From: Pseudoneurospora amorphoporcata
Taxonomy: Eukaryota; Ascomycota; Sordariomycetes; Sordariales; Sordariaceae
Reading direction: 5' to 3'
DNA length: 64,000 nt
Assembly: GCA_033297205.1 (NCBI GenBank)
Contig: MU859135.1
Coordinates: 1 to 64,000 of the forward strand
In this document: positions 1 through 10,887 of the stretch, in pieces
Numbering within the stretch: the first letter of the stretch is position 1
Layout: the number at the start of each line of letters is the position of its first letter
The notes under the pieces: generated by a model
Databases searched by the model: none
The model's input: only the letters and a program-made list of their open reading frames with translations
What the model was told of the DNA's origin: nothing
Translations under genes and position numbers: made by a program

Positions 1-97
1 ACCGCTTCCGCTCCGCTTAGCTACAAGTGCATAGTTCACTGTAGCGTCCCTATACTAGTACTATCATCATAGGCTAGTTAGGGTATTGCAGCAAATA
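1..97 (-). repeat. Partial LTR (window-truncated), same family as 22232-22878
   Basis: Read on the minus strand this is the first 97 bases of the LTR at 22232-22878: 94 of 97 positions match. The three differences (position 2 of the LTR G/A, a G/A at LTR position 14 and a C/T at LTR position 75) are all transitions with this copy carrying the A or T, as RIP would leave. The LTR edge is at 97, where the terminal ACA of the family reads ATA. The next five bases (98-102, CTAAT) would be the target duplication; its partner and the rest of the LTR lie outside the window, so it cannot be told whether this is a solo LTR or one end of a full retrotransposon. Confidence 0.85.
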
Positions 98-839
98 CTA
101 ATAAATAGATTAGAAGAGAGTAATAGAAAGTAAGTCCTAAAGTCGCTTATACAATTAAAGTATTTAAATTTAAGTTCAATCATATATATTTAATTTTCTC
201 TCTTTTTCTCCTTACTGAAAATCTTCTATTATTAATAGATTTTTAATTTTACTTTCTACTTCCCTATCCGTACCCTTATATTATCTTAAGTTATCTAATA
301 ATAATACTTAAGAAGGTTAAAATCCTATTGAAACTTAAAAACGAAAATAAAATTAAAAACCTGAATAATAGCACCTCCGCGAATAATTTATAATAATATT
401 AATACTAAAGCTGAAAGCTTAATATACTTAAAACTCCCTATTGGCTAGAAGATTGTAGAGCCTACAATTAATAATTATATTTCTAATAATGATAAATTGT
501 ATAAAAATCCTTAGGAAGAGGAGTCCGCTATTAAAAATAACGAGCTCGCTCCTAAAAAAGATAAGTATAAAAAGCTTCTGTATATTAATAGTATTATTCA
601 TAATCTGGCTACATTTCTTATAAAGTTTAATAAAGAATACTTTAATAATTTATATTTAATAGAAGAAAATTTTTATATTATATCTACCTTCTTACGTAAA
701 AAAATATTATTATAACTTTATAACTAATTTAAAATTCCTAATTTGGATCTAATTAATACTTTAACTAAAAACTCTGAAAATTTCTAATTATTATTTAATT
801 TCTTTAAAGAATATATTACTAATAAAATGAATTAAATTA

Positions 840-1825
840 GAGGAGACCAACTCGGACCGTACCCTTCGTCAACGCACACTGTAGCCCTACTTTTTCCCTC
901 ATACATAACCCCAACCCTAACATCCTATCTCGATTTCGCTATAACCCTATGCTAGTCTAGCTCGTACCACGCCTGCTAAGACCTAAATTTCAACTCATTA
1001 TACGTTCAGACCCCTGCAGTCGTACTGTACTAGCTACCCTAGTCTGGTCTAGTCTAGTCTGGACAGTTTAACTTATCTAGATTCTGGCACTTATGCCTTG
1101 TCGCATTGCTTCCTATATCAAACTACCATCGTACGTATTACTATATCGCTATCAATCAATCTACCTCAATACTAGCACGTCGCATCACGAAGTAAATAAG
1201 GCGCGCGCGCCCAGCTAGTACACAAACCAGAGGACGAGGCTGCCCACGTGGTAGTACATAGGGAGGTAGAGGAGGTAGAGGAGGAGGAGGGAGAGGAGGT
1301 AGTACTACACGGGATAGAGGAGGAAGCACTGCAGGCATGGTAAGAGGAGGTACGCTAGCGAGCACTCCATCTGGTACATAAGGCACCCAGCGTAGCGTAC
1401 GTATTGCTAGCACTTAGAACCAGTAGAGGGAGGCACTCTGGCACCCTGATTGGCACTCTGGCACTCTCACTGGTAGTTAAATTAATCGATTCTATAATAA
1501 AAATCAGATAGATAAATAATGTATATATTAATGTAAGAATGCGACCGATGCAAGTAGTTATATTCAATTGAGTGCGATTGATTGATCGCAATAGAAAAAT
1601 TTGCGATTGTGTTACTAACCCCCTTGTAAATGCGCTGTAAGAGTGTGCTGTAAATCTGGGCTATTGCATGTGGGCGCTTCCGTCTGATGGCAAGTTACGA
1701 AAGAATGTAATGCAAAGTTTTAGCATAGGAACTAGCTGAAATTTTCGAAAGAATACATCTGGGCGTTTGGGAGGGTGGGGCTACGGTGTGCGTTGACGAA
1801 GAGTACGGTCCGAGTTGACCTCCTC
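840..1825. mobile_element. Non-autonomous TIR element 1 (986 bp)
   Basis: The ends are inverted repeats of about 50 bp: the left end begins GAGGAGACCAACTCGGACCG and the right end, read in reverse complement, begins GAGGAGGTCAACTCGGACCG, with transitions as the mismatches. The element is flanked by an 8-bp direct repeat TTAAATTA at 832-839 and 1826-1833. An 8-bp duplication and short TIRs fit hAT-type elements. No transposase frame is present, so it would have moved only with help. Its interior is GC-normal and includes a CCT-rich stretch at 1255-1345. A segment near 1005-1070 matches element 2 in inverted orientation. Confidence 0.8.
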
Positions 1826-1905
1826 TTAAATTAATACTATCTTTAACTATAAAAACTTTATTAAAAATTTTAAGAAAAAAATAGAAGAATATACTAGATT
1901 TTTTA

Positions 1906-2654
1906 GAGAAGCGCTACTTGCACGTTAGCAAAACTCTACTCGCACGTGGATCTATATTTTTTCTTATACATAACCTAAACCCGCTCGAAGTCTGCTATAG
2001 CAGATGTATTCTTTTATAAATTTCACTAAGCACATCTAGGCATTTTAATCTTTTAAGGTTGCCATGCCATGCCAAGCCCAGATTCTAGACTGCAGCGTAC
2101 GCACCCCTAGATTTGTACCCAGACTTAGTTCTTATAGAGCATTTATATAGCAGTCTTACAGGGCACTTAGCAGCATAGTCGCATGCGCCCATCAGCTGAG
2201 TCACTACATCAGTCATCTATATTGCAATTAGTTAGAGAAACGCACAGAAAAATAATAGATTATTCCATACTATTAATAGATGCTAGCGCTTTATTTACTT
2301 AATAATATCTAATAATGCGCGATGTAGTAAATTGAAGGATTACAATGTAGTGATGTATGTGATGGTGGTTTGATAAAGGAAGTAGTATAATAAGGCACTA
2401 GTGCTAGTGCCAGAAAATCACGAGTTAGACTGCCCAGTCTAGGCTAGTTTGAGCGCTCAGACTAGGGTAGCCAGTGCAGTACGACTGCAGAGGTCTGAAC
2501 GTGTACTGGATTGAAATCTGGGAGCTTAGTAGGTATGGTATAACCTAGATAGGTATAGGACTATAGTAGGTCGCTAGGGTTCAGGTTATGTATGGGAAAA
2601 GAATGTGGATCTACGTGCGAGTAGAGCTTTGCCAACGTGCGAGTAGCGCTTCTT
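1906..2654. mobile_element. Non-autonomous TIR element 2 (749 bp)
   Basis: Inverted ends of about 75 bp: left AAGCGCTACTTGCACGTTAG from 1909, right in reverse complement AAGCGCTACTCGCACGTTGG, continuing through CTCTACTCGCACGT and a shared ATACATAACC block. Mismatches are mainly C/T or G/A. Flanked by the 8-bp repeat ATTTTTTA at 1898-1905 and 2655-2662. Its interior around 2440-2510 is the reverse complement of the 1005-1070 segment of element 1, so the two are diverged relatives inserted in opposite directions. No coding capacity. Confidence 0.8.
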
Positions 2655-2914
2655 ATTTTTTATTTATAATGTAATTCTTTTAATATTCTACCAACTTTTA
2701 ATTATTATTTTATAATTCTCCTACTGTAACTATTTAAACGAAGCTAAATTCGCTAAATTATATTTTATTTACCCTACTAATATATTCTATAAATTTAAAC
2801 TTTGTTATTATAATAATTGCCATAAAAGAATAAATTTCCAAATTAAATATTATTATTTCTTCTTACAATATTAAATTTAATATTATTTATAATTAGGTTT
2901 CTACATTAAAAATA

Positions 2915-3353
2915 AGAGACTCTACTCGCACGTTAATAAAACTTTATTCGCACGTTGAGGAAAAAGTAACGTTCAATGTCTTTTTTAAGGTACTAAAAAA
3001 TTATATAAGAAGGTGAAAAGTATATGATATTTTTTCTTATTTTTTTCTCTATACAATACCGCTTTTAAAAATACTGTATATGCTTAGTAGCCCATAGAAA
3101 GTGTAAGGAAGAAAAGATTTTCTAACTAAAAAATTAAGAAACTTAAATATCTAAAAGTATAAGAAAGTAGTATTTAAGTAATGCTTAAGGTTATAGATTT
3201 AGTACATACTTTCAAAAATCTGTCAAAAATTGACAAGTAATTTAGTACTACTTTTGGTTTTATACACTAAGGTTTGACTAAATTATAGTTAGAAAAGTAA
3301 AAGTGGATCCACGTGCGAATAGAGTTTCATCAACGTGCGAGTAGAGTCGCTCT
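2915..3353. mobile_element. Non-autonomous TIR element 3 (439 bp)
   Basis: Inverted ends of about 50 bp centred on CTCTACTCGCACGTT, with two extra bases in the right end. Flanking repeat TAAAAATA at 2907-2914 against TAGAAATA at 3354-3361: an 8-bp target duplication with a single G/A difference of the RIP type. The interior is AT-rich and short; there is no reading frame. Shares the terminal CTCTACTCGCACG motif with elements 2 and 4, so it belongs to the same family. Confidence 0.75.
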
Positions 3354-3618
3354 TAGAAATAACCCTAAGTAATAAATAGAAATTAACTATATTAAAGATA
3401 GATTTTGCTATAGTCTAATAATATTAAAATTAACTAATAGATAAAGAAGAGAAAATCTAAATTTTAAAAAAAAACTATTACTGATCTAAGCTTTTTTAAA
3501 TAAATTTATAAATAAGTAAGAAATAGGAAATCGTATTCTTCAATATTAAAAAAGACCTTAATACTATTCTTTTATACTAATCTACTACCTATTTTGCTAC
3601 GACTCCTCTTAATAATAA

Positions 3619-4209
3619 GAGCAACTCTACTCGCACTGTTAGAAAACCCTACTCAGACTATATTCTACTTTTCTCTCCTATATATAATTCTAATTCTACC
3701 GTCCCCTCCCCGTCAGCACTAATTTCGCTCGTACCGCGCTCGCCAAGCCCCTAGATTATAGCCCATTACATATTTTAACCCCTATACAATACACGTATCA
3801 CTAACAGCTATAACAATCGCTAACAGCTATGATAATCGCTGACAGCTGACAATCGCTAACAGCTGTAACAATTACTAATAGCCATGATAGTTGTTGATAG
3901 TTGCTAGTAATTAATAGTAATTAAGTGCGATTGAACAATGTATGACTATATTGTATAACTGTGCCACTAAGTGCCCTATAAAGTACGCTATAAAATACCC
4001 TATAAAGTGCAATATAGGGGTGTACATCTGGTTTGAGCACTGCAGTCTGATGTTACGCATGAAAGAATAGTAATGTCCAGATTTTTGAGTGAAACTTTTG
4101 AAAGAATATATGTGACATCTGTGGTAGCGCGAGGGTTAGGGATATGTGTGAGGGAAAAAGTGGATCACGGTGCGAGTAGAGTTTTCTGAAAGTGTGAGTA
4201 GAGTTTTTC
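3619..4209. mobile_element. Non-autonomous TIR element 4 (591 bp)
   Basis: The left end GAGCAACTCTACTCGCAC and the right end in reverse complement GAAAAACTCTACTCACAC form imperfect inverted repeats of about 50 bp. The 8-bp direct repeat AATAATAA flanks it exactly at 3611-3618 and 4210-4217. Inside, 3790-3900 holds tandem variants of a CTAACAGCTATGATAATCG unit. Near the right end GGGTTAGGGATATGTGTGAG corresponds to the subterminal block seen in elements 1 and 2. No coding capacity. Confidence 0.8.
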
Positions 4210-4770
4210 AATAATAATAAAAAGGATAATAAGCCTACTAAATTATTTTTTTATCGTTTAACTTTAAAGTAATTAAACTTTCTTAAATTCTATAATTAAA
4301 ATGAAGAAAATGATATATTCTTTATTATTTAATATAATTTAATTCAAGATAAATTGGAAATTAATATAAATTATTTCCCTATTAATCGTAATAAATTTCT
4401 TTATATTAAAAACTATTTAGTAGGCTATACCTATAGAAATTTAATATTTTACCTCCGCGAATTGTATTTTAACTAATTTACTACCTATATTAATTTAATA
4501 ATTTATTTATAGTATGAATATAGTGATTCTAACTACGAAGAGAAAATTCTTATTAATTTTACTAAGTTTAAAATAAAAGATACTAATAATTTTATTTTCT
4601 TTAAGAATAAATTCGTTCGTATAATTAGCGAGTACTAATACTCTAAGTCTAAATAGAAGCGAGAATTATTTTAACGCCTTCCTACAGAGTATAAAAAGTA
4701 AATAGGCGTAAAGTATTGTAATCTCTCTATTTCTTTTGAAATTTATTATATTAATTATTCTAATTTTAAT

Positions 4771-5943
4771 TGCCTTGCAAACCCTCATATAAGAAAATAT
4801 AGGGCAAGAACCGTGCTAACAAACTTTTAAGTACTGATGTGTACGGCAAGAGTAAACTTCGGGATAGGGGAAGAGTTTCTTATGTCTGGTGTTCATTTGT
4901 CTTGCCGGCTCGAGGTTAGAGCATCTTGTAAGATACGTTTGGTTCTTCATGTTGACCTCTTGTCGTGGTTGCTTATCAGTCCAAAGGTTGGATGCATCGC
5001 CGTCTGCTCTTAGACTGCCGTGAGCCGAATGCTGTGCGGCTCTCAAGTGCCCGTTTGTGGTCACTGAGAGGCAAAAGGAAGGTGATCTGGTAGAAGCCAA
5101 GACCTGTCGAAGAGTCGTTTTCAGCTTTCCATTTGTCTTTGTGGTTTCCCTGTCTGTCATGTCTGCCCTGTTCCAACCTCCCGTTTTGGGGTCTTCCCCT
5201 CCCCCCCACCACCACCGTCAGAGGGTTGTTGTTGTGTTTTGCTTTGGCGTCAGGCGTCTCAGACCCGGCGGCGCAGGGCAATGCAAGCAGGGAAGAGGGA
5301 AAGTTACGTTACCGTACTGCCAATACAAAATGTCCTGTCAGCACCAGCATGTCAACTTGTCAACGAGGTTGCAGCGACTCGGCAACGGACTAGGGAGCGG
5401 CCGACAGGGACCAGGGCAACTGTAAGCCCAACACACGCAATTGCCAACCAAGCTGACGATGGAGCCCTTTCAATCCTCCCCCGGCACCTTTCCAGGTTCT
5501 CCCAATGACCCCAAACCCCGGCCGGCCCTGGGACCTGGCCATAGGTACCTTCCGTTCCTTCTTTCCTGGCTGCCCTGTCCATGCTGCCTTCCTGATAAGA
5601 CCCGAGCACATCTCTCCTTAGCTCCGGCCCACCTTCCCTCCGTCTCGTTTCGTTTTCCCGCTTTAATTATTTGCATGTCCAGTTCCTCTTTCCCTCTCCC
5701 TCTTCTCCTAATAAGACGAAGAGTGTAGAGGCCGAGGTCCATCTACATGAAGCCGCCATAAGGGTCATTCCCCATACCTAGACCCCGGGTCACCACCATC
5801 ATCACGCATATCACGATTCACAGACCACGGCATGGCAGTTTCAGTACAGGCATAGCATCCTCCTCTTCGATCCTGTCAGCGCTGTCTCTGCGCTAAGGAG
5901 CTTTCCCTCCTCCTCCAGCAGCACCAATACCAACCAACTTATC
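4771..5943. other. Intergenic, upstream region of the 5944 gene
   Basis: Normal base composition after the decayed repeat. Several short frames cross one another here but none shows coding character. The C/T-rich stretches at 5470-5720 and 5880-5935 are typical of fungal promoters and 5' leaders, so this probably holds the promoter and leader of the gene at 5944. Confidence 0.5.
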
Positions 5944-8900
5944 ATGGGGAATACACAATCAGCAGTCGAAACCCCTGTTCCGAGGTCGTCTCCGAAGTCG
6001 TCCCCCAAGTCATCTCCCCAGAGGCTGTCCAAGCCCAAAACCGCCAACCCTACCAACGAAGGCCTACTTCTCTTGAACCCTGGAGGTCTCTCTACTAGTT
6101 TAAAACGCCAGAGCGCCATCCTACCCGCTCATACCGAAAATGCAGCTCTCGAAACCAACCCAGCGCCAATAATGCGCCCATCCGCCGATGTGTCCGAGGG
6201 TATCCCGGAGGAAGTAGAGGCGGTACTGGAAGAGAGGAAGGGTTCACTTAAGGCGATGCAAGAAAGGGCAACCAAGAGAATGAGTCTGTTTCGGTCCAAG
6301 TCTTCACAAGGGAATCCTCATAAGGAAAAGGGGGCCAGTACTGCTCGACCAAGGTCACGAAATTGCAACACTGCCACGGGCACCATTCCCAGATCCAACT
6401 CCATGACTTTCGAGTCCGCCGATGCTGGCTATCTGCAGCCACGCCAGGACAGGTAAGTTTGGTTCGTCAAAGACCTGCTTACAGGTTGCTAACAGACATC
6501 TTCCGCAGCTGGGCTGGTCCGCCTCAAACCCGCACGTCTTGGAACTACGACACAGCCACTTATGCTTCTCAGCGACTAATCAACCTTGCTGAGGAGCTGG
6601 CTTTCGCACATAGAACTGCCGTATCAGAGCGCGCAGCAACGATGACAGAGTACTCATGGAACGGAGATCAGTTTGACTATAACGGAGCTCCTATTAGCCG
6701 CGCAAACTCCGATCTTTCTCTCTATGTGCCGGTCCGCCGACGATCGATACTTCAGACGCCCGGTGTGGCAACGCGCAGAACTTCTACAAGAGATGGTTTG
6801 ACCCATTCTCAGTCAGTTCGATATAGCCACCCACAAACGCCGCAAATCTCGCGCCAACAGTCGATCGAGTCGTTCCGGGAGGGAATTCTGTCCATGCCGC
6901 CACCTGGGCTAGATCCACAGCTTTTACAACGGGTTGTGACCCCATGCGAGGACGAATATCAATCGATTGGAGCTTTCAAGCTCGGAACGTTGCGTATTAC
7001 CAACGGTTCTGCAAGCCCAATGAGCCCCGAGTGCGAGAGGAAGGGACAGCGTGACTATTTTTCAAGGGTCCAGAGCAGCCTTGATTCACGTGCAGAGGCA
7101 TCACAGTTCCTCCAGGTCAAAATGCCAGAGCCGCGCGTTGTGAAACCAGCCAACAACGTCTCAGCCGCCCTGTCTCAGCCAGAGTATTCTTCAAACGAAG
7201 TTCTGGACGTCCGTCTTGACCCTAATGCAAAGTCGCAGCCAGGCACATCTCCCATCGGTGAAGCAGCTGCGACTGTCGCTAGAACAGATAGCGGGTTCAT
7301 GAGCATCTCAGACGAACCTCTCAACATCAAGCCTTTGGCCAAAGCCGATTCCGGATATAGTTCCAATGTGTCTTTGCGCTCGCTTCACACCAAGTCTCAG
7401 ACCTCTGATCATAAGAGGAAAAAGTCAAATGAGAAGCAGACTAGCCCAGTCAAGACTCAAGATTTCGGCCTCGACATTCCACTCACTGTTTCTCCTTTGA
7501 TGACGCCTGAATCTGAGGCACCTCCGCCTGTTCCTCCCAAGGATACTCCTCCGATCACTCCTCTCGAGGGAGACCAGATGTTCGAGAGTCTCCGGAAGAG
7601 TCTGTCCCTCCGCGGCCAGCAAGCTAAAGCCGGCCTCTTGACTCCCAAGTCCTCGAAGAAAAGTGAAAAGCGTCCTTCACTGACTGGCAGCAGCCCGAAG
7701 TCGCCAGAACTCAACAGCCTTACGCCAGCCAGCACCAAGTCCAGCAAATCAGATCGTTCGAACTCGGCTCTCAGCATCAGCAGCACGTCACAGAAGCCGA
7801 GCAGGCTGTCAAGGCTTTTAAGCGGAGCTCGCCGTCCCAGCGGTCCTTTGACTACACACAGCCGCCATGGACTTGAAGAGGAGCGCGTCCCACCCATCCC
7901 CAAGGACGTTGAGCACAAGTTCCGCGAGCACGGCAGGCGCTTTCCCATGACCACCAAGAGGCTGGCTCTGAAGCAGCGTTCCAGCATGGATACTCTCAAG
8001 ACGATCTTTAGCGTGAATAGTGTTGAAGCAAGCCTTGAAGCAGCCACCGCCAAGCCGACGGTTGCCACAGTTCCTGAGGCGGAAACTGGCGAAGTCGCGG
8101 CGACCAAGGGCGTTTCCTGGAGAAAGTCGATCAGGAAGTCGATGGTCAGGAAGCCCGTGTCCGTCAGCAAAGATGATGCGAAGGAGGACCGCAAAGAAGA
8201 GCAACCGGGCGTCTATGATTCGATTCTTCCCCCCAAGACTGGAAAGGTCTACGGCACCGTCAAGAGCAGTTTTGGGTCCGAGGCACTCAAGGAGGCGGAA
8301 ATGGCTGACTCCAGACTACCATGCGAGAGGGCTATGAGTCTCACTGTCTCGCTTGAGCGAACTCTCAATATGCAGATGGTTGGAGCGCACTCGAACTTGG
8401 CTAGCCTTCCTACAGAACTGCCTCCTGTGCCACTTCCGAGCTCAGTGCTTCCCCGAACCATGTCCATGACATTCGATCACAAGACGACGTATAACCAACC
8501 ACCCGTTAGCATGCAAACGAGGCGCATGTCGCTTCGGGTTCCTCAACCTCATCTTCGCCCACAGTCATCAACTTCCAGCCTAAGACATGAGGTCAGCCGT
8601 GAAAACATTCACAGTTATCCGTCTGCGCAGTCCAGTCGCAGGCCGAGCAGAGAAAGCATCCACAGCTACCCGGTGCACGAACAGGCAGTTCAGAACTACA
8701 GTGCTCACCAGGAAATGGGAACTATTGGCCAGGACTACTTGGGAACTTCGGCTGCTCCTCCCCAGATGGACCCTCGACGACTCTCCGCTTTCCGGCAGCG
8801 CCAGAATACACTGCCTCCTACCTACAAAATTCCCGACTGGAACCCACCGACCAGGGCCGACATCAGCAGTCAGTCATCCATAACATCCTCGGCTGGAACG

Positions 8901-9335
8901 AGTCGTCACAATTCGCTTCAAGCAAGTCGTCACAACTCGCTTTCGGCACAGAGTCAGGACAGTAACGGAATCCAAAGGCCGAGCAGTGCCCAGCCTCGCC
9001 ATAGTTCCTACATCCAGCGGACTCAGACGCTTCGCCACAGGCCCAGTCATGACGCTTATCAGCAGTTGCGTCTCCAGAACGCTCACCCTCCAGACATGTC
9101 AAGCGTCTACGGAGTGCCCGCAAACGACCCTTACAACAATCCCAACATTGAATACAGGGGAGTCCAGGGGCAGATGGTGCCTGACAGCGCATATCCGCCC
9201 TACGTTCCCCGACAGACAAGCCATCACAGGAAGCGCAGCATGAGCATGCAGACTTCTTATGGTCCTAATCCGCCTTATCGGGTTCTCCACAGCTACAACT
9301 CACCGGCTTACCGCAACGCCCCCATTTGGGGCTAA
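5944..9335 (+). CDS. Large N-myristoylated, low-complexity protein of unknown function (1111 aa)
   Basis: Join 5944-6452 and 6509-9335; the 56-bp intron has GTAAGT, a TGCTAAC branch site and CGCAG, and the frame is kept across it. The start MGNTQS fits the N-myristoylation signal (Gly2, small residue at 6), so plasma or inner-membrane attachment is likely. No enzymatic domain is visible. The chain is rich in Ser, Pro, Arg and Gln, with many basic RRxS and SRxxS sites, a PPVPPKDTPP proline motif of SH3-ligand type near residue 505, and a C-terminal third made of repeats such as SRENIHSYP/SRESIHSYP and SRHNSL. Two DSGxxS motifs occur near residues 430 and 450. It reads like a disordered, phosphorylated membrane scaffold; that role is inferred, not shown. 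Confidence 0.85.
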
Positions 9336-10096
9336 TGAGCGACGGATGAGTGTTTTTAAACATTCCCTCTATTTCTTTTTGTCATCTCTCATCATCTCAT
9401 CATATCTCTTCCATTTCATCATTGATACCACATCATGCATTCTTGGGCGTTTTTGGAAATCTAACTCACCAACCCACTTATTCACTGCTTTTTAGAGCAT
9501 CGCATCCTTTTCTTACCTTCTGTCATTTCTTTCAGCCCATGGCTCGCTTGACGTCTTGTCTAGCAGTCTCTTGTTCTTATTGGGCTTTGTTTTTTTTTTG
9601 GATTTGGGATCTGGCATCATCATTTATCAGTTTGGATACTATCTATCCATCCCGCCATCGCTGGCGAAGGAATTTTATACATATGATACTTCGTACATAT
9701 ATATACCCACAAACAACTATCATTACTATTATACCCAGGGAAACCATGGAAGTAGCGAATTGGAATAGGAGAAGGGGAAGGGAAGGAAGGAAGGAATCAA
9801 AGGAATCGACCAAGGGGCCAAAGGCCAGGTCGCTGGAAGAATTTATTGTCTTGGGTAGGGAGGATATTCAGGATAGCTATTCTCTGCTCATTGTACAGGG
9901 GGATGCAAGCAATACAAGTTATTTACCTTGGGGTAACTTTACATATGTGCATGATATGCATTTTCTATGTGCAGGATGTGATGCGAGGTGCTAGGTAATG
10001 CTCAGTGGACGTAAGTTTATATGCAGCAACGCGCGCAGCAGCACTGTCCGTTTACAAGATACTGCATCGAACTCGTATTTTAATAACCAATCATCA
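9336..10096. other. Intergenic, 3' region of the 5944 gene
   Basis: T-rich and low in coding character, as expected for a long 3' untranslated region followed by a tRNA upstream region. Short frames here start or run through simple sequence. I see no further gene. Confidence 0.5.
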
Positions 10097-10194
10097 GCCC
10101 GATTAGCTCAGCTGGTTAGAGCGTCGTACTAATATTCTCTCTTCGAGATATCAAGTCCATGCGAAGGTCAACAGTTCAATCCTGTTATTGGGCA
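10097..10194 (+). tRNA. tRNA-Ile (anticodon AAT) with a 24-nt intron
   Basis: Acceptor strands GCCCGAT and ATTGGGC pair (one G-U), the D arm reads TAGCTCAGCTGGTTAGAGC, the anticodon stem TCGTA/TGCGA encloses CTAATA...A with anticodon AAT at 10131-10133, and the T arm AACAG-TTCAATC-CTGTT follows. The intron occupies 10135-10158, right after position 37 as usual for eukaryotic tRNA introns. Removing it leaves 74 nt including the discriminator A at 10194. Confidence 0.93.
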
Positions 10195-10887
10195 TTTCTT
10201 TTGTTCTTTTAATGCACCTTTTTGCATTCCATCTTTTTTTCCTCTTGAAAGTCTAAATCCTTTCTTTCTCCTTCTCAAGTTGCGATTGTTTAGATCGTGA
10301 TTATTTCTTTTAGTATTTTTCAATGAGTTAGGATGTCCGAAACAGGGAAATAATTACGATGGGCCGCGGATCCAATATCCGACAGGCGGCGCGAACGGAA
10401 GCCCCGTGCAGCCTACAGCTTGTTACTTGACAACACACATTGCAACTCATCATCATTGTCATAATCTCTTCTGCTGATCCTCACGTTCTGACTTGAACCA
10501 AAATAAACAGTTTCGACAACATCGATTCACTTGTCCTAGAGCTCGAATACCGTTGCGCTGCCAGAAGTGACGTCATTCGCAACACCCAACCACTGATACA
10601 CAGTTCATGTGAGCATTCAAAGATCCATCTCGGGGGTAAACCGTCAATCTCAGTCAGTCAAGGCATCCAACCAGTCAGTAACTCGGCAACCAGTGTATTG
10701 ACAGTATATCTTACGCAACAAAGTTACCAAAACTCAATTCACCGCCAATAGTGATCTAGCAAACTGAAACCCCCAGGTCGATTCGATTCCCCTATATACC
10801 CCGTGATCTTGACCCCAATCTAACGTCCCAACCAACGTCCAACGAGTATCGAGCATCGAGCAACGACCGAGTGGAAAGAAAAACGAA
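10195..10887. other. Intergenic, promoter region of the cupin gene
   Basis: A T-rich run after the tRNA (10195-10320) contains likely RNA polymerase III termination T-tracts. The remainder is unremarkable leader/promoter DNA before the start codon at 10888; no gene is seen. Confidence 0.45.

Larger units (their letters stand above)
98..4770. repeat. AT-rich, RIP-like decayed transposon DNA hosting four TIR insertions
   Basis: Outside the four insertions this tract is overwhelmingly A and T, dominated by TA-rich words, with almost no CpA or TpG: the expected product of repeat-induced point mutation. Stretches at 98-831, 1834-1897, 2663-2906, 3362-3610 and 4218-4770 form one interrupted background of about 1.9 kb. 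A lysine/asparagine-rich frame without a stop runs for roughly 68 codons at about 515-715 on the plus strand, which is long for DNA this rich in TAA and may be the ghost of a coding sequence such as a gag; no domain can be named. The tract ends near 4770 where base composition returns to normal. Confidence 0.8.

Noticed and set aside
4130..4150. GGGTTAGGG in TIR element 4, considered as a telomere trace
   Set aside because: It is a single unit and lies in the subterminal block shared with elements 1 and 2, so it belongs to the element.
7457..8194. 245-codon minus-strand frame inside the 5944-9335 gene
   Set aside because: It is antisense to a clearly coding exon and its composition follows from the Ser/Lys-rich sense frame; no start context or family signal.
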